The notes under the pieces are model-generated. The model was not told the origin of the DNA. It worked only from the letters and a program-made list of their open reading frames with translations, and did no database searches. Source: Gemmatimonadota bacterium (GTDB lineage Bacteria > Latescibacterota > UBA2968 > UBA8231). From it: a stretch of DNA of 64,000 nt. Position 1 is the stretch's first letter, and each line of letters begins with the position of its first letter. Position numbers and translations under genes: made by a program. The stretch is taken from NCBI GenBank assembly GCA_009841115.1, contig VXML01000071.1, forward strand, positions 8,959 through 72,958, given 5' to 3'. Below, piece after piece: positions 42,417 through 50,744 of this stretch.

Positions 42417-42497
42417 ATGACTTGAACGATTCGAGTTGCGGATCGTCTTGTTTCTACTATTCTGCGTCCATCTGCGTCCATCTGCGGATTAATTGCG
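42417..42497. repeat. Dispersed intergenic repeat, copy B
   Basis: ATGACTTGAACGATTCGAG, GGATCGTCTTG and CCATCTGCGGATT align with copy A at 16263-16332. This copy has two TCTGCGTCCA units where copy A has about one. It fills the gap between the dehydrogenase-like gene and the next oxidoreductase gene. Confidence 0.75.
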
Positions 42498-42525
42498 AAC
42501 GATGCTACCACGCGAATCATCCAGA

Positions 42526-43617
42526 TCAAACATCCATCGCCGGCGGCCCATCGTAGCCAATGCTCTGCCACCCGGCGACATCGCCACCCCTGAGGCGATA
42601 GGGATGCGGATACAGCTTGAGCGTGCGGTCCACAAACGGCAGGGACACCCGCTCATGCCCCCGGTGGGCCGAGCGTACTAACGCGATGGCCACTTCGAGC
42701 GAGTGGCGGTAATCGTCGCCGCTGCTATACGGCTCAGTGCCGTCCCGATGGGCGCGCATCAGGCGCTCGATCGTATAGGTGAAGGCGTCGGCCGCGGGCT
42801 GATCCAAAAAGTCGGGATACACCGGAGAAGCCGCCGCGCCCGTCCCCTCGATCAACACGGGCCGTGGACGCGCCAAAAAGACCTGCCCGCGCTCGCCGAC
42901 AACCGAGATAAAGGTCGGCACTCGACCATCCGGCTCAGGGGCGACGACCTCGCAGACGATGCCGCCGCTCAGCCCCAAGCGGCCGTACGCAGGTACATCC
43001 CCTTCTTCTATAGGCGTGCCTTCCGCCACGTACCCCGGCACCGCCGGCAAGGTGTACCCTTCCACCCACTCCACATCCATCCCAGTGAGAATGCGCAAGG
43101 CCGCAATCTGCACGCAACCACCACCCGACACCTCGGTCGGCAACCCGCCCGGAATCGCCGCTGAGGTCAGCCGACCAATGTGCCCCTGCCGCACCCACTC
43201 GACCACCTCGGGCATATGCGGCGTCGCCCATCCGGCCTGAGCGCAGCCAAACAAGGTGCCGTGTTCCCGGCAGATGCGAATCATTTCGTCGGCCTCGTGC
43301 AGTTCGTGAGAAATCGGCTTCTCGCAGGAAACCACCCGCACCCCAGCGCGGGCGCAGGCCGTAACGCAGGGATAGTTCTGGCCCACCGGAACCACGGCAG
43401 AGACAATGTCTGGCACTTCGGCTGCCAAGAGGCCATCGAGATCGTCATACACCTTCTCCACGCCGTAGCGCTGGGCAATGGCATCCCGCCGCTCTCTAGC
43501 GCGATCAACGAGGCCGATAATCTCACAGTTGGGATGAGCGGCGTACGCGCGCGTGTAATAGCGCCCCCACGTGCCAGCCGCGCCGACGACGGCCACCCGG
43601 TATTGTTCATCAGTCAT
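42526..43617 (-). CDS. Gfo/Idh/MocA-family oxidoreductase
   Basis: A 363-residue protein with AGGAG before the ATG at 43617. The Rossmann motif is VAVVGAAGTWGRYY, and the catalytic EKP motif is intact (VVSCEKPISHELHEAD near residue 95). The second half has the usual beta-sheet domain (GGGCVQIAALRILTGMDVEW). It is expected to be an NAD(P)-dependent dehydrogenase of a sugar or cyclitol. It is divergent from tyrS and upstream of the dehydrogenase-like gene in the same direction. Confidence 0.88.
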   Translation of the reverse strand: MTDEQYRVAVVGAAGTWGRYYTRAYAAHPNCEIIGLVDRARERRDAIAQRYGVEKVYDDLDGLLAAEVPDIVSAVVPVGQNYPCVTACARAGVRVVSCEKPISHELHEADEMIRICREHGTLFGCAQAGWATPHMPEVVEWVRQGHIGRLTSAAIPGGLPTEVSGGGCVQIAALRILTGMDVEWVEGYTLPAVPGYVAEGTPIEEGDVPAYGRLGLSGGIVCEVVAPEPDGRVPTFISVVGERGQVFLARPRPVLIEGTGAAASPVYPDFLDQPAADAFTYTIERLMRAHRDGTEPYSSGDDYRHSLEVAIALVRSAHRGHERVSLPFVDRTLKLYPHPYRLRGGDVAGWQSIGYDGPPAMDV

Positions 43618-43713
43618 TGTTGGTCTCCTAATTGACGAGAAGAGAGGTCGCGGTTATATTTTGCGCGGAGAATAAATGATGCAAACTCTACGCGCCAATC
43701 GCCACTATTACTA

Positions 43714-43798
43714 TACCCCGCTTCATAGACAGGGGTAGTACGTCCGCTTTATCGTCTCAACCGCGTTTACAAGCCCCTGATTAACAGGGGCTTTTTTT
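43714..43798 (+). promoter_or_regulatory. tyrS leader with competing stems and terminator (attenuator-like)
   Basis: Stem 1 is TACCCC (43714-43719) with GGGGTA (43732-43737). The terminator is AGCCCCTG (43772-43779) with CAGGGGCT (43785-43792), then a T-run to 43798. CAGGGG at 43730-43735 can instead pair with CCCCTG at 43774-43779, which excludes both. The gene upstream runs the other way, so this terminator can act only on tyrS mRNA. No clear T-box core was found. Confidence 0.65.
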
Positions 43799-43817
43799 AT
43801 GCCCAGAAGGAAACGCA

Positions 43818-45065
43818 ATGAACATCATACCCGATCTTGAATTTCGCGGCTTGATCTACCAAGTCACCGACCTCGACGGCCTCGCCGAGCGCCTCGCCGC
43901 CGGTCCAATCGTGCTCTACAATGGCTTCGACCCAACCGCCGACAGCCTGACGGTGGGCAACCTCGTGCCAATCCTGCTCCTGCGCCGCTTCCAGCTCGCC
44001 GGTCACAAAGTCATCGCCTTGGCTGGCGGTGGCACCGGCCTAATCGGCGATCCAGGCGGCAAGACCGAGGAGCGCCAGCTCAATGCCACCGACGTAGTGG
44101 CCGAGTGGACTCAGAAGGTCAGAGCACAGCTAGAGCGCTTCCTCGAATTCGACGGCCCCAACCCCGCGATCATGGTCGATAACCACGACTGGCTCGGCCA
44201 ACTCGCGGCCATCGACTTTATGCGCGACGTCGGCAAGCACTTTCCCGTCCCCTACATGCTGGCCAAAGACTCGGTCGCCTCGCGCCTCGAAACGGGCATT
44301 TCCTACACCGAGTTCAGCTACATGGCGCTCCAGGCGTACGACTTTTTGGTCCTCAACGAAAAATACGGCTGCGAGTTGCAGACCGGCGGCTCTGACCAAT
44401 GGGGCAACATCACCGCCGGCACCGATCTGATCCGCCGCTCCGCCGGTAACCGGGCCTTTGGCCTGACCTGTCCGCTAGTAACCAAAGCAGACGGCACCAA
44501 ATTCGGCAAGACCGAGGCGGGCACCCTCTGGCTCGACGCCGCTAAGACCTCGCCTTACCAGTTTTACCAGTTCTGGATCAACGCCGAGGACCAGAAAGTC
44601 ATCGATCACCTCAAAACGTACACCTTCTTGGAGCAAGACGCGATCCTCCAACTCGCCGAAACCGTCCGCGACCAACCCGAACGGCGCGAAGCCCAGCGCA
44701 CCCTCGCCGCTGAGGCAACGACCATAGTGCATGGAGCCGACGCTGCTCGCCGGGCCGAACGCATCTCGCACGCGCTCTTTTACGGAGAGTTTCAAGACCT
44801 ATCTGAGGAAGAAATCCTCGAAGGCTTTGACGACGTGCCAACGCACGCTATGGATCAGGAAGAACTAGGACTAGTCGATCTGCTCGTCGCGGCCGGCGTC
44901 TCACCCTCCAAACGCCAAGCCCGCCAAGACGTACAAAACGGCTCAATCTACATCAACGGCGAGCGCTGCACGGACATGACGCGAAGCATGCGCTGTCAAG
45001 AGGGCCTACACGGCAAATACCTAATCGTGCGCCGAGGCAAGAAGCAGTACACACTCGTCTGCTAG
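43818..45065 (+). CDS. tyrS: Tyrosyl-tRNA synthetase
   Basis: A 415-residue protein of normal length, preceded by AGAAGGAAA. It has the bacterial TyrRS features: YNGFDPTADSLTVGNLVPI (HIGH-like GNL region), QTGGSDQWGNI for tyrosine/ATP binding, TKADGTKFGKTEAGT (KMSKS equivalent) and a C-terminal S4 RNA-binding domain (SPSKRQARQDVQNGSIYING). It charges tRNA-Tyr. Expression is probably attenuated by the leader terminator 20 bp upstream. Confidence 0.96.
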   Translation: MNIIPDLEFRGLIYQVTDLDGLAERLAAGPIVLYNGFDPTADSLTVGNLVPILLLRRFQLAGHKVIALAGGGTGLIGDPGGKTEERQLNATDVVAEWTQKVRAQLERFLEFDGPNPAIMVDNHDWLGQLAAIDFMRDVGKHFPVPYMLAKDSVASRLETGISYTEFSYMALQAYDFLVLNEKYGCELQTGGSDQWGNITAGTDLIRRSAGNRAFGLTCPLVTKADGTKFGKTEAGTLWLDAAKTSPYQFYQFWINAEDQKVIDHLKTYTFLEQDAILQLAETVRDQPERREAQRTLAAEATTIVHGADAARRAERISHALFYGEFQDLSEEEILEGFDDVPTHAMDQEELGLVDLLVAAGVSPSKRQARQDVQNGSIYINGERCTDMTRSMRCQEGLHGKYLIVRRGKKQYTLVC

Positions 45066-45067
45066 CT

Positions 45068-45095
45068 ACTCAGACCGCAAGAGCGCTAGGAATCG
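45068..45095. repeat. Copy of the HEPN gene 3' end, left of the ATPase-like gene
   Basis: ACTCAGACCGCAAGAGCGCT and the following bases match 46079-46106 with one mismatch in 28. On the minus strand it reads RFLALLRSE-stop, like the end of the HEPN protein (RFLALLRPE-stop). It lies just after the tyrS stop. Confidence 0.8.
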
Positions 45096-45215
45096 GTGGC
45101 AGGACCGGCTGCGCCGACAGCATAGTCGAAGGTTGACGAAATAAACGCCGTACTAAATAATTGAAACTATCCTATGCCTTTTTCGGCGCGTGTACCCTTT
45201 GGAGCTATTAGAACT

Positions 45216-46070
45216 ATGGAATGGCATGACATCGCCAAGCGCATCAAAGCGGGCGAGGATCAGCAAACCGAACTCCAAGAGCTGTACAATACCTTCGGCT
45301 TTGTTCTGACGGAAGAGCAAGTCATTCCGGCTGCGAAGATGGCGGACATTGATCTCGACCAGTTTCGCTCCTTCCTGCGCATCCAAGGGCTTGATATGGA
45401 AGAGGAACCGCAGCCCTCCCTTGCTGACGATTTACGCAATAGACGCATCCTATCCGAGTTCGATGGAGTTTTACGCCCCACGCTCTACGGGTTGATGGCG
45501 TTCGGCAAGGAGCCACAGGCACACCCGCAGACAACGAGCTTCTTCGTCCAATGCGCCGCCTACGCGGGCGAGGATCGGGCGTCGGATGTCATCCTCGTCG
45601 GAGAGGGAAAAGGACGGCTCGACGAGCAAATACGCCGGGCGGTTGGATGGGTTCGAAGCCTAGGATGGACTGAGCGCTACCACAGCCTCGCCCGGGAGGA
45701 TGCACCGTTAGTGCCCGAGAAGGCACTTCGCGAGGCGATTGTCAACGCCGTCGTCCATCGCGACTACGCAATTACGGGTTCGCGCGTGCTGCTCGAAGTG
45801 TTCAGCGACCGCATTGACGTGACCAGCCCCGGCACTCTCCCCAATCACATGAAAGTCGAGAACGTTCGCTCCGGCGGGAATCCCCGATCCCGCAATGAGT
45901 TGATGGCAAACGTCATCCTCGTTGTGCGCTTGATGGAGCAGCGAGGACGCGGCTGGCCCGTAATGCGGAGAGCCATGCGGGAATTCAACGGCACCGAACC
46001 AGAAATAGAGCAAGACGAAGGCGGTAAGTTCGTGCGGGTGACGTTCCTGCTCAAAAATCCATTCAGATAA
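45216..46070 (+). CDS. AlbA_2/Schlafen-type regulator-like protein with the N-terminal domain missing
   Basis: A 284-residue protein; the ATG at 45216 follows GGAG. Its C-terminal part matches the ATP-binding regulator family: GVLRPTLYGLMAFGKEPQAH, ALREAIVNAVVHRDYAITGS, VLLEVFSDRIDVTSPGTLP and SRNELMANVILVVRLMEQRG (HATPase_c_4-like). Family members start with an AlbA_2 domain after GExxxxEFK. Here GEDQQTELQ is followed almost at once by AADIDL-like sequence (KMADIDLDQF), so about 100 residues appear deleted in frame. It is bounded by 28-bp copies of the HEPN gene end. Confidence 0.7.
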   Translation: MEWHDIAKRIKAGEDQQTELQELYNTFGFVLTEEQVIPAAKMADIDLDQFRSFLRIQGLDMEEEPQPSLADDLRNRRILSEFDGVLRPTLYGLMAFGKEPQAHPQTTSFFVQCAAYAGEDRASDVILVGEGKGRLDEQIRRAVGWVRSLGWTERYHSLAREDAPLVPEKALREAIVNAVVHRDYAITGSRVLLEVFSDRIDVTSPGTLPNHMKVENVRSGGNPRSRNELMANVILVVRLMEQRGRGWPVMRRAMREFNGTEPEIEQDEGGKFVRVTFLLKNPFR

Positions 46071-46076
46071 GGGGCC

Positions 46077-46541
46077 TCACTCAGGCCGCAAGAGCGCTAG
46101 GAATCGCTCGAAGTCCTGCGCAAAATCGCGCTGGATGCACACGGCTTTGGCCGCTAAATCTGCCACCTTGTCGGAATCCAAATCCGCGGTGTATGCGTGG
46201 CGAAACAGATGGCGAAATCGCCGCAATTCATCTAGGTCGGAAGCAGTTTCTGCGGCCAGAAGCGCTGGACGGATACCCTCGATCTCTAGCTGCATCCGCC
46301 TAATCATATCCGCGTGATACCTTGCTTCGTCGATTTGATTCTCAAAGAATCGAGCTACTTCCTCAAACAACTGCTCAAACGCGCCATAGAGGTTGTGGAG
46401 TTGGTACCCCATACTGTCCACCCCTTCGGCACTATGGGCGAAAGTGTCTAGGCGTTCTTCGATGCGACCGCCGATGCGACTGATGTCCCAGGCACGCGCT
46501 CGCAACTCCGCTTCGAGAACCGCGAACGCCCCTTTATCCAT
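46077..46541 (-). CDS. HEPN-domain toxin-like protein (HepT type)
   Basis: A 154-residue all-helical protein. The HEPN RNase motif Rx4-6H is visible as RHLFRHAYTADLD near residue 110. It overlaps the MNT gene upstream by 8 bp, so the pair is translationally coupled in the usual HEPN/MNT toxin-antitoxin arrangement. In characterised pairs the MNT protein inactivates HEPN by AMPylation near the motif's Tyr, present here after the His. Its last codons are duplicated at 45068-45095. Confidence 0.8.
   Translation of the reverse strand: MDKGAFAVLEAELRARAWDISRIGGRIEERLDTFAHSAEGVDSMGYQLHNLYGAFEQLFEEVARFFENQIDEARYHADMIRRMQLEIEGIRPALLAAETASDLDELRRFRHLFRHAYTADLDSDKVADLAAKAVCIQRDFAQDFERFLALLRPE
46079..46106. 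repeat. HEPN gene 3' end, right member of a 28-bp direct repeat
   Basis: This is the genuine end of the HEPN gene, repeated at 45068-45095 in the same orientation 1,011 bp away. The repeats bracket the ATPase-like gene. Confidence 0.8.
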
Positions 46542-46872
46542 AAACCTTAACTCCGGACTGGGTAAAGGATTGAGGGGCAGGATGCCGGTCGAGGTCGATT
46601 ACGTCCACCTCTCGGCCGGTAGCGTCCTCCAGCGCTTTCATTATTTCGAGCACAACAGGCGAGCAACCTGCTACAGCCACGTCAATGTCGGACGACTCTC
46701 GCCAGGAATCGGGCGACCGCAGCGAGCCTACGATGTACGCAACCTCAATTCCGAGAGGTTCCCGTAGCTCCAACAGGGCGTGACGAACACAGTCGAACAA
46801 CTCGGCTTGCTCGGCCGCCAGCCGCTGGCGTCGCGCTCTTATGGCTTCGTCGAGGATGCTGGTGTCAAACAT
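46534..46872 (-). CDS. MNT nucleotidyltransferase (MntA-type antitoxin)
   Basis: A 112-residue protein. The nucleotidyltransferase motif is GSLRSPDSWRESSDIDVAV near residue 50 (GSx-R...SDIDV), with a third Asp in VDVIDLD. The ATG at 46872 is preferred over a TTG at 46902, which would overlap guaA. It starts 16 bp after the guaA stop and overlaps the HEPN toxin gene. It is expected to neutralise the HEPN partner by adding AMP. Confidence 0.82.
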   Translation of the reverse strand: MFDTSILDEAIRARRQRLAAEQAELFDCVRHALLELREPLGIEVAYIVGSLRSPDSWRESSDIDVAVAGCSPVVLEIMKALEDATGREVDVIDLDRHPAPQSFTQSGVKVYG

Positions 46873-46888
46873 ACTTTCGCCGTTTGGC

Positions 46889-48682
46889 TCACTCCCACTC
46901 AACCGTGCCAGGCGGCTTGTGGGTAATGTCGTAGAAGACCGCCTCGATCCCCGCTAACGCCAACAGCCGCTCGCACACGTCGTCCAAAAACGCCTGTGGC
47001 AACGGGCAAAAGCGCGCGGTCATAAAGTCGGAAGTCGCTATCGGCCGCAGCACCACGCTTTCTTGCACCCCATCCGACGACAGCGGAAGCAGCACCGTCG
47101 GCATCTGGGTCACTTCCTCCATCAGCCCGTGGCGCTCCAGCGCCTCCATGCTGATGGCATCGGCTCGACGCAGGAGATTGAGCCGGTCGCGGGTCAAATA
47201 CCCCGCTTTGATGTTTTGCTGCGGCCGCGGTGTCGGCCCCAGCAGGTAGATCACCCGATTGATCCACGGGAAGTTATTGGTCAGCTCGGTAGAAATGGCC
47301 TCCAGCGTCTTCCACTCCCTCTGGCCGGTGACCACCGCTGGATGCGCGTAGGTCCGCGAATCGCCCTGCACGCCGACGCTGCGCAACGGCAGCACATCGA
47401 GCGCCAGACCAAATGTCGCCGCCACCTTCTGCGCCTCGGAGACCGTCTCAGGTGCTAAGTCCTCCGCGCTCGGCCCATCGCTGCACAAAGCCCGCACCGC
47501 CAGCCCCGGCCCTGGAAACGGATGCCGCCAGACCAAGTGATGCGGCAGGCCGAGCGTCTCGCCCAAGGTGCGCGCCTCGTCCTTGTAGAGTTGGTCCAGC
47601 GGCTCGACAACCTTGCCCTCGGCCAAGAGCTGATCGATGACGCCGACGCGGTTGTGGTGTGTCTTAATAACCGCCGCGTTTTCCGTACCGCCGGATTCAA
47701 TCGTATCCGTATAGAGCGTCCCCTGACCCAACAGCCATTCGTCCGGGTCCAGCGCCAGCGCCGCCAGCGCCCGGTCGCGGACGCGGATAAATTCCTCGCC
47801 AATCCGCCGCCGCTTTTCCTCGGGATCGGCAATCCCCTCAGTGGCGGCGAGGAATTCAGCGCTGGCATCGACGACTTCCAGATTGTGCAACCCCGCTCCC
47901 TTCATCAGCCGCTCGACCATCGCAGTCTCGCCCTCGCGCATAAAGCCGTTGTCAATGTGCAAGCCCAGCACTCGCTCTGCGCCCAAGGCGCGGTTGAGCA
48001 AAAGAAACGCCACCGACGAATCGACCCCGCCGCTGACGAACAAAAAGACGTTGCGCCCCTGCGCCTGCTCTTGGAGCCGCTCTATGGTCTGCTCGGTGTA
48101 ACGCTCCATCGTCCAGTTCCGCTCTGCACCACACAGCGCGGCGAAATTATCGAGGATTTCCATGCCCCGGACGGTGTGCGTCACTTCTGGATGGAACTGC
48201 AAGCCGTATATCTTGCGCTCGCCGTCGCCCATTGCCGCCACCGGGCAGTCCTCGGTCGCGCCCAAGACAGCAAACCCGGGCGGCAAAGCTGCGACGTGGT
48301 CGCGATGGCTCATCCACACCCGCTCGCGCTCGTCCAACCCGGCCAACACGCCCTCTGCCTTGTGGACGTGCAGATAGGCCGCGCCAAACTCGTGGGTCGT
48401 CCCCATCTCGACTTGGCCGCCCAAGCGATGGCAGAGCAATTGGTGGCCATAGCACAAGCCCAGCATCGGCTTGCCCATCGCCAAAATCTCGGGGTTGTAC
48501 GCCGGAGCTTCCGGGTCATAGACGCTGGCCGGGCCGCCCGACAGAATCAACCCATCGGCGTCTTGCAAATCGGCAACCGCAGTCTCTGGCGAGCGAATCT
48601 CAGCATGGACGCGGAGGCGGCGAATGCGGTTGGCAATCAGGTGGGCGTACTGCCCGCCGAAGTCGAGGACGACGATGCTCAA
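46889..48682 (-). CDS. guaA: GMP synthase (glutamine-hydrolysing), eukaryotic-type architecture
   Basis: A 597-residue protein, about 70 longer than E. coli GuaA. The class I amidotransferase part has GLCYGHQLLC and HPEVTHT. The ATP pyrophosphatase P-loop is FVSGGVDSSVA near residue 220. Between GPGLAVRAL and LLRRADAI lies an added segment of about 90 residues containing LPLRSVGVQGDSRTY and NRVIYLLGP, which corresponds to the two-lobed dimerisation region of human-type GMP synthases. The end, THKPPGTVEWE, is canonical. It makes GMP from XMP. Confidence 0.94.
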   Translation of the reverse strand: MSIVVLDFGGQYAHLIANRIRRLRVHAEIRSPETAVADLQDADGLILSGGPASVYDPEAPAYNPEILAMGKPMLGLCYGHQLLCHRLGGQVEMGTTHEFGAAYLHVHKAEGVLAGLDERERVWMSHRDHVAALPPGFAVLGATEDCPVAAMGDGERKIYGLQFHPEVTHTVRGMEILDNFAALCGAERNWTMERYTEQTIERLQEQAQGRNVFLFVSGGVDSSVAFLLLNRALGAERVLGLHIDNGFMREGETAMVERLMKGAGLHNLEVVDASAEFLAATEGIADPEEKRRRIGEEFIRVRDRALAALALDPDEWLLGQGTLYTDTIESGGTENAAVIKTHHNRVGVIDQLLAEGKVVEPLDQLYKDEARTLGETLGLPHHLVWRHPFPGPGLAVRALCSDGPSAEDLAPETVSEAQKVAATFGLALDVLPLRSVGVQGDSRTYAHPAVVTGQREWKTLEAISTELTNNFPWINRVIYLLGPTPRPQQNIKAGYLTRDRLNLLRRADAISMEALERHGLMEEVTQMPTVLLPLSSDGVQESVVLRPIATSDFMTARFCPLPQAFLDDVCERLLALAGIEAVFYDITHKPPGTVEWE

Positions 48683-48685
48683 AGT

Positions 48686-49231
48686 TTACACCCGCCCTTT
48701 CAAGCTACCCCAAGAAATGGGCGCTACATTCGTCTGCTCCGAATCAATATACAACCCAGCGCCAATGTAATAGGATGCACCCTCAATCTCGATGGGGGCC
48801 ACGTAGCTTACCTTGGTGGACTCGTCCTCTCCTTCGATCGCCGGATTATCAAAGAGATATTCCGTAAATCCGCCCCCGGCTTGTGCCGCCGCGATATTCT
48901 GCTGTACGATCTTGACGCCATTGCTGTCTTCTGAGTCGATATTATTGACCCCTTCGCGATCGGGTTGGGTCGCGTGGAAAAAGCCCGTTCCTTCAAAACT
49001 GGTGATGAAGATATAAATCGGCCCATGCCGCCATTCTTCGTCGGTCCTGAAGGTCTCCAAAATAGCCGCCCGCGCCGCCTCGTCTTGCGCAGATTCCAGC
49101 AGGCTCTTCGCTTCCAGCACGAAATTCTTCAGCGTCTCTCGATCTACTACATCCCTTGCGGCAGCAGCGGCTTGTTCTACTCCGCCGAGCAGCCCTATCG
49201 CAACTAGGACAAATGACAATATTCGGATCAT
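48686..49231 (-). CDS. Secreted single-Cache-domain protein
   Basis: A 181-residue protein; the ATG at 49231 follows GGGGAGAA and opens a signal peptide (MIRILSFVLVAIGLLGGVEQAAAA). The mature part matches the sCache_2 type: a long helix (LKNFVLEAKSLLESAQ), then GPIYIFITSFEGTGFFHATQ, DSNGVKIVQQNIAAAQAGGG and KVSYVAPIEIEGASYYIGAG. Cache domains bind small ligands outside the cytoplasm; here no signalling domain is attached, so it may act as a free periplasmic binder. It lies 3 bp upstream of nothing on its own strand but guaA begins 4 bp further, so the two may share a transcript. Confidence 0.8.
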   Translation of the reverse strand: MIRILSFVLVAIGLLGGVEQAAAAARDVVDRETLKNFVLEAKSLLESAQDEAARAAILETFRTDEEWRHGPIYIFITSFEGTGFFHATQPDREGVNNIDSEDSNGVKIVQQNIAAAQAGGGFTEYLFDNPAIEGEDESTKVSYVAPIEIEGASYYIGAGLYIDSEQTNVAPISWGSLKGRV

Positions 49232-49364
49232 GATTTTCTCCCCATGATTGGTTAATGAGTGGTAAGTAGTACGTAAAGGGGCTTTAGGTATATAGTCAAG
49301 ACACGTCGGCTCTTTTCGCTTCCTAGACAAGACGCGAGCGCGCCGCCGGACTATATTTGCTCGC

Positions 49365-50654
49365 ATGACCTCCACCCCCACCCCATCCGAACGCCTGCGT
49401 CCCGAGCTGGGCCTAATCGGCACCATTGCCCTCGGCTTGGGTTCGATCGTCGGCACTGGTGTCTTTGTCAGCATTGGCATTGGCGCTGGCATCACTGGGC
49501 CGTCAGTCCTCGTCGCCATCGCCATTGGGGCGTTAGTCGCCCTCTGCAACGGCCTGTCCAGCGCCCAACTAGCCGCCAGCCATCCGCTCAGCGGCGGCAC
49601 GTACCAATACGGCTATGAGTATGCCTCGCCAGCCATCGGCTTTACCGCCGGATGGATGTTCATCTGCGCCAAGAGTGCGACCGCCGCCACTGCGGCACTG
49701 GGACTGGCCGGCTACTTGCTCAATGCACTGGCTCAGACCGCATCTATTACCCCAGTCGCCCTAGCAGCCGTGCTGGCGCTCACCCTCATATCCCTCCTAG
49801 GCATCAACCGCACCAACAAGGTCAACATCGCCATCGTCGCCGCGACGCTTTGTTCGCTGATCGCCTTCATCGTCGCCGGTGCTCCCAGTGCCCTGAGCAA
49901 CCTACACCTGACCCCTTTCTTGGGGGACGACGGCTGGTCGGCCCTGCTGCATGCCAGCGCCCTGATGTTCGTCGCTTATACGGGCTACGGTCGCATTGCC
50001 ACGCTTGGCGAAGAAGTGCGCCAACCCCGCAAGACGATCCCCCGCGCCATTGTCGCCGTGCTGCTGATCTCTATGATGCTCTACATCGGCGTCGGTGCCA
50101 TCGCCATAGCCGCCGTAGGGTCAGAGGCGTTCTACGCGACCACTATGGACAAGGCCGCTCCCCTAAAGGTCATCGCCCAGAGCTTTGACGCGCCTGGTGT
50201 CTCCTGGCTTCTGGCCATAGGAGCTATCACCGCTATGGCCGGAGTGCTGCTCAACCTAATCCTCGGTCTGTCGCGAGTCCTGCTGGCCATGGGCCGCCGA
50301 GGGGATATGCCTCGGGCGCTTGCCCGTCTCAATCGGAACCAGACTACGCCCTCTATTGCCGTGGCGGTCGTCGGGCTAGCTATCGCCGGACTAGTCCTCA
50401 TAGGCAACATCAAGACCACTTGGTCCTTTAGCGCCTTCACGATTCTGGTCTATTACGCCATCACCAACTTCTGCGCCCTGCGCTTGTCAGCCGACCAACG
50501 GCTCTACCCCCGATGGATAGCCATAGTGGGCCTAGTCGCCTGTCTGGGATTGGCGTTTTTCGTCGAGCGCACGATCTGGCTCAGCGGCTTGGGACTGCTC
50601 TTGCTCGGCTGGTGTTGGCACCGCGTGGCACAACGCCGCAGGACGAAGGCCTAG
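49365..50654 (+). CDS. APC-family amino acid permease
   Basis: A 429-residue protein with about 12 membrane spans. The consensus first helix, LGSIVGTGVFVSIGIGAG, and the segment YTGYGRIATLGEEVRQPRKT near residue 205 are characteristic of the APC superfamily. It should import an amino acid or related amine by secondary transport. It is divergent from the Cache protein gene, and no enzyme gene in its direction hints at the substrate. Confidence 0.88.
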   Translation: MTSTPTPSERLRPELGLIGTIALGLGSIVGTGVFVSIGIGAGITGPSVLVAIAIGALVALCNGLSSAQLAASHPLSGGTYQYGYEYASPAIGFTAGWMFICAKSATAATAALGLAGYLLNALAQTASITPVALAAVLALTLISLLGINRTNKVNIAIVAATLCSLIAFIVAGAPSALSNLHLTPFLGDDGWSALLHASALMFVAYTGYGRIATLGEEVRQPRKTIPRAIVAVLLISMMLYIGVGAIAIAAVGSEAFYATTMDKAAPLKVIAQSFDAPGVSWLLAIGAITAMAGVLLNLILGLSRVLLAMGRRGDMPRALARLNRNQTTPSIAVAVVGLAIAGLVLIGNIKTTWSFSAFTILVYYAITNFCALRLSADQRLYPRWIAIVGLVACLGLAFFVERTIWLSGLGLLLLGWCWHRVAQRRRTKA

Positions 50655-50744
50655 ATGGCCAATTAGCGCGTAGAACGAACGGACGGTCTCTCGTTGTCCC
50701 TAACACTGATTTATGTACTGGATCTATTCGATGAGGTATCGGCG

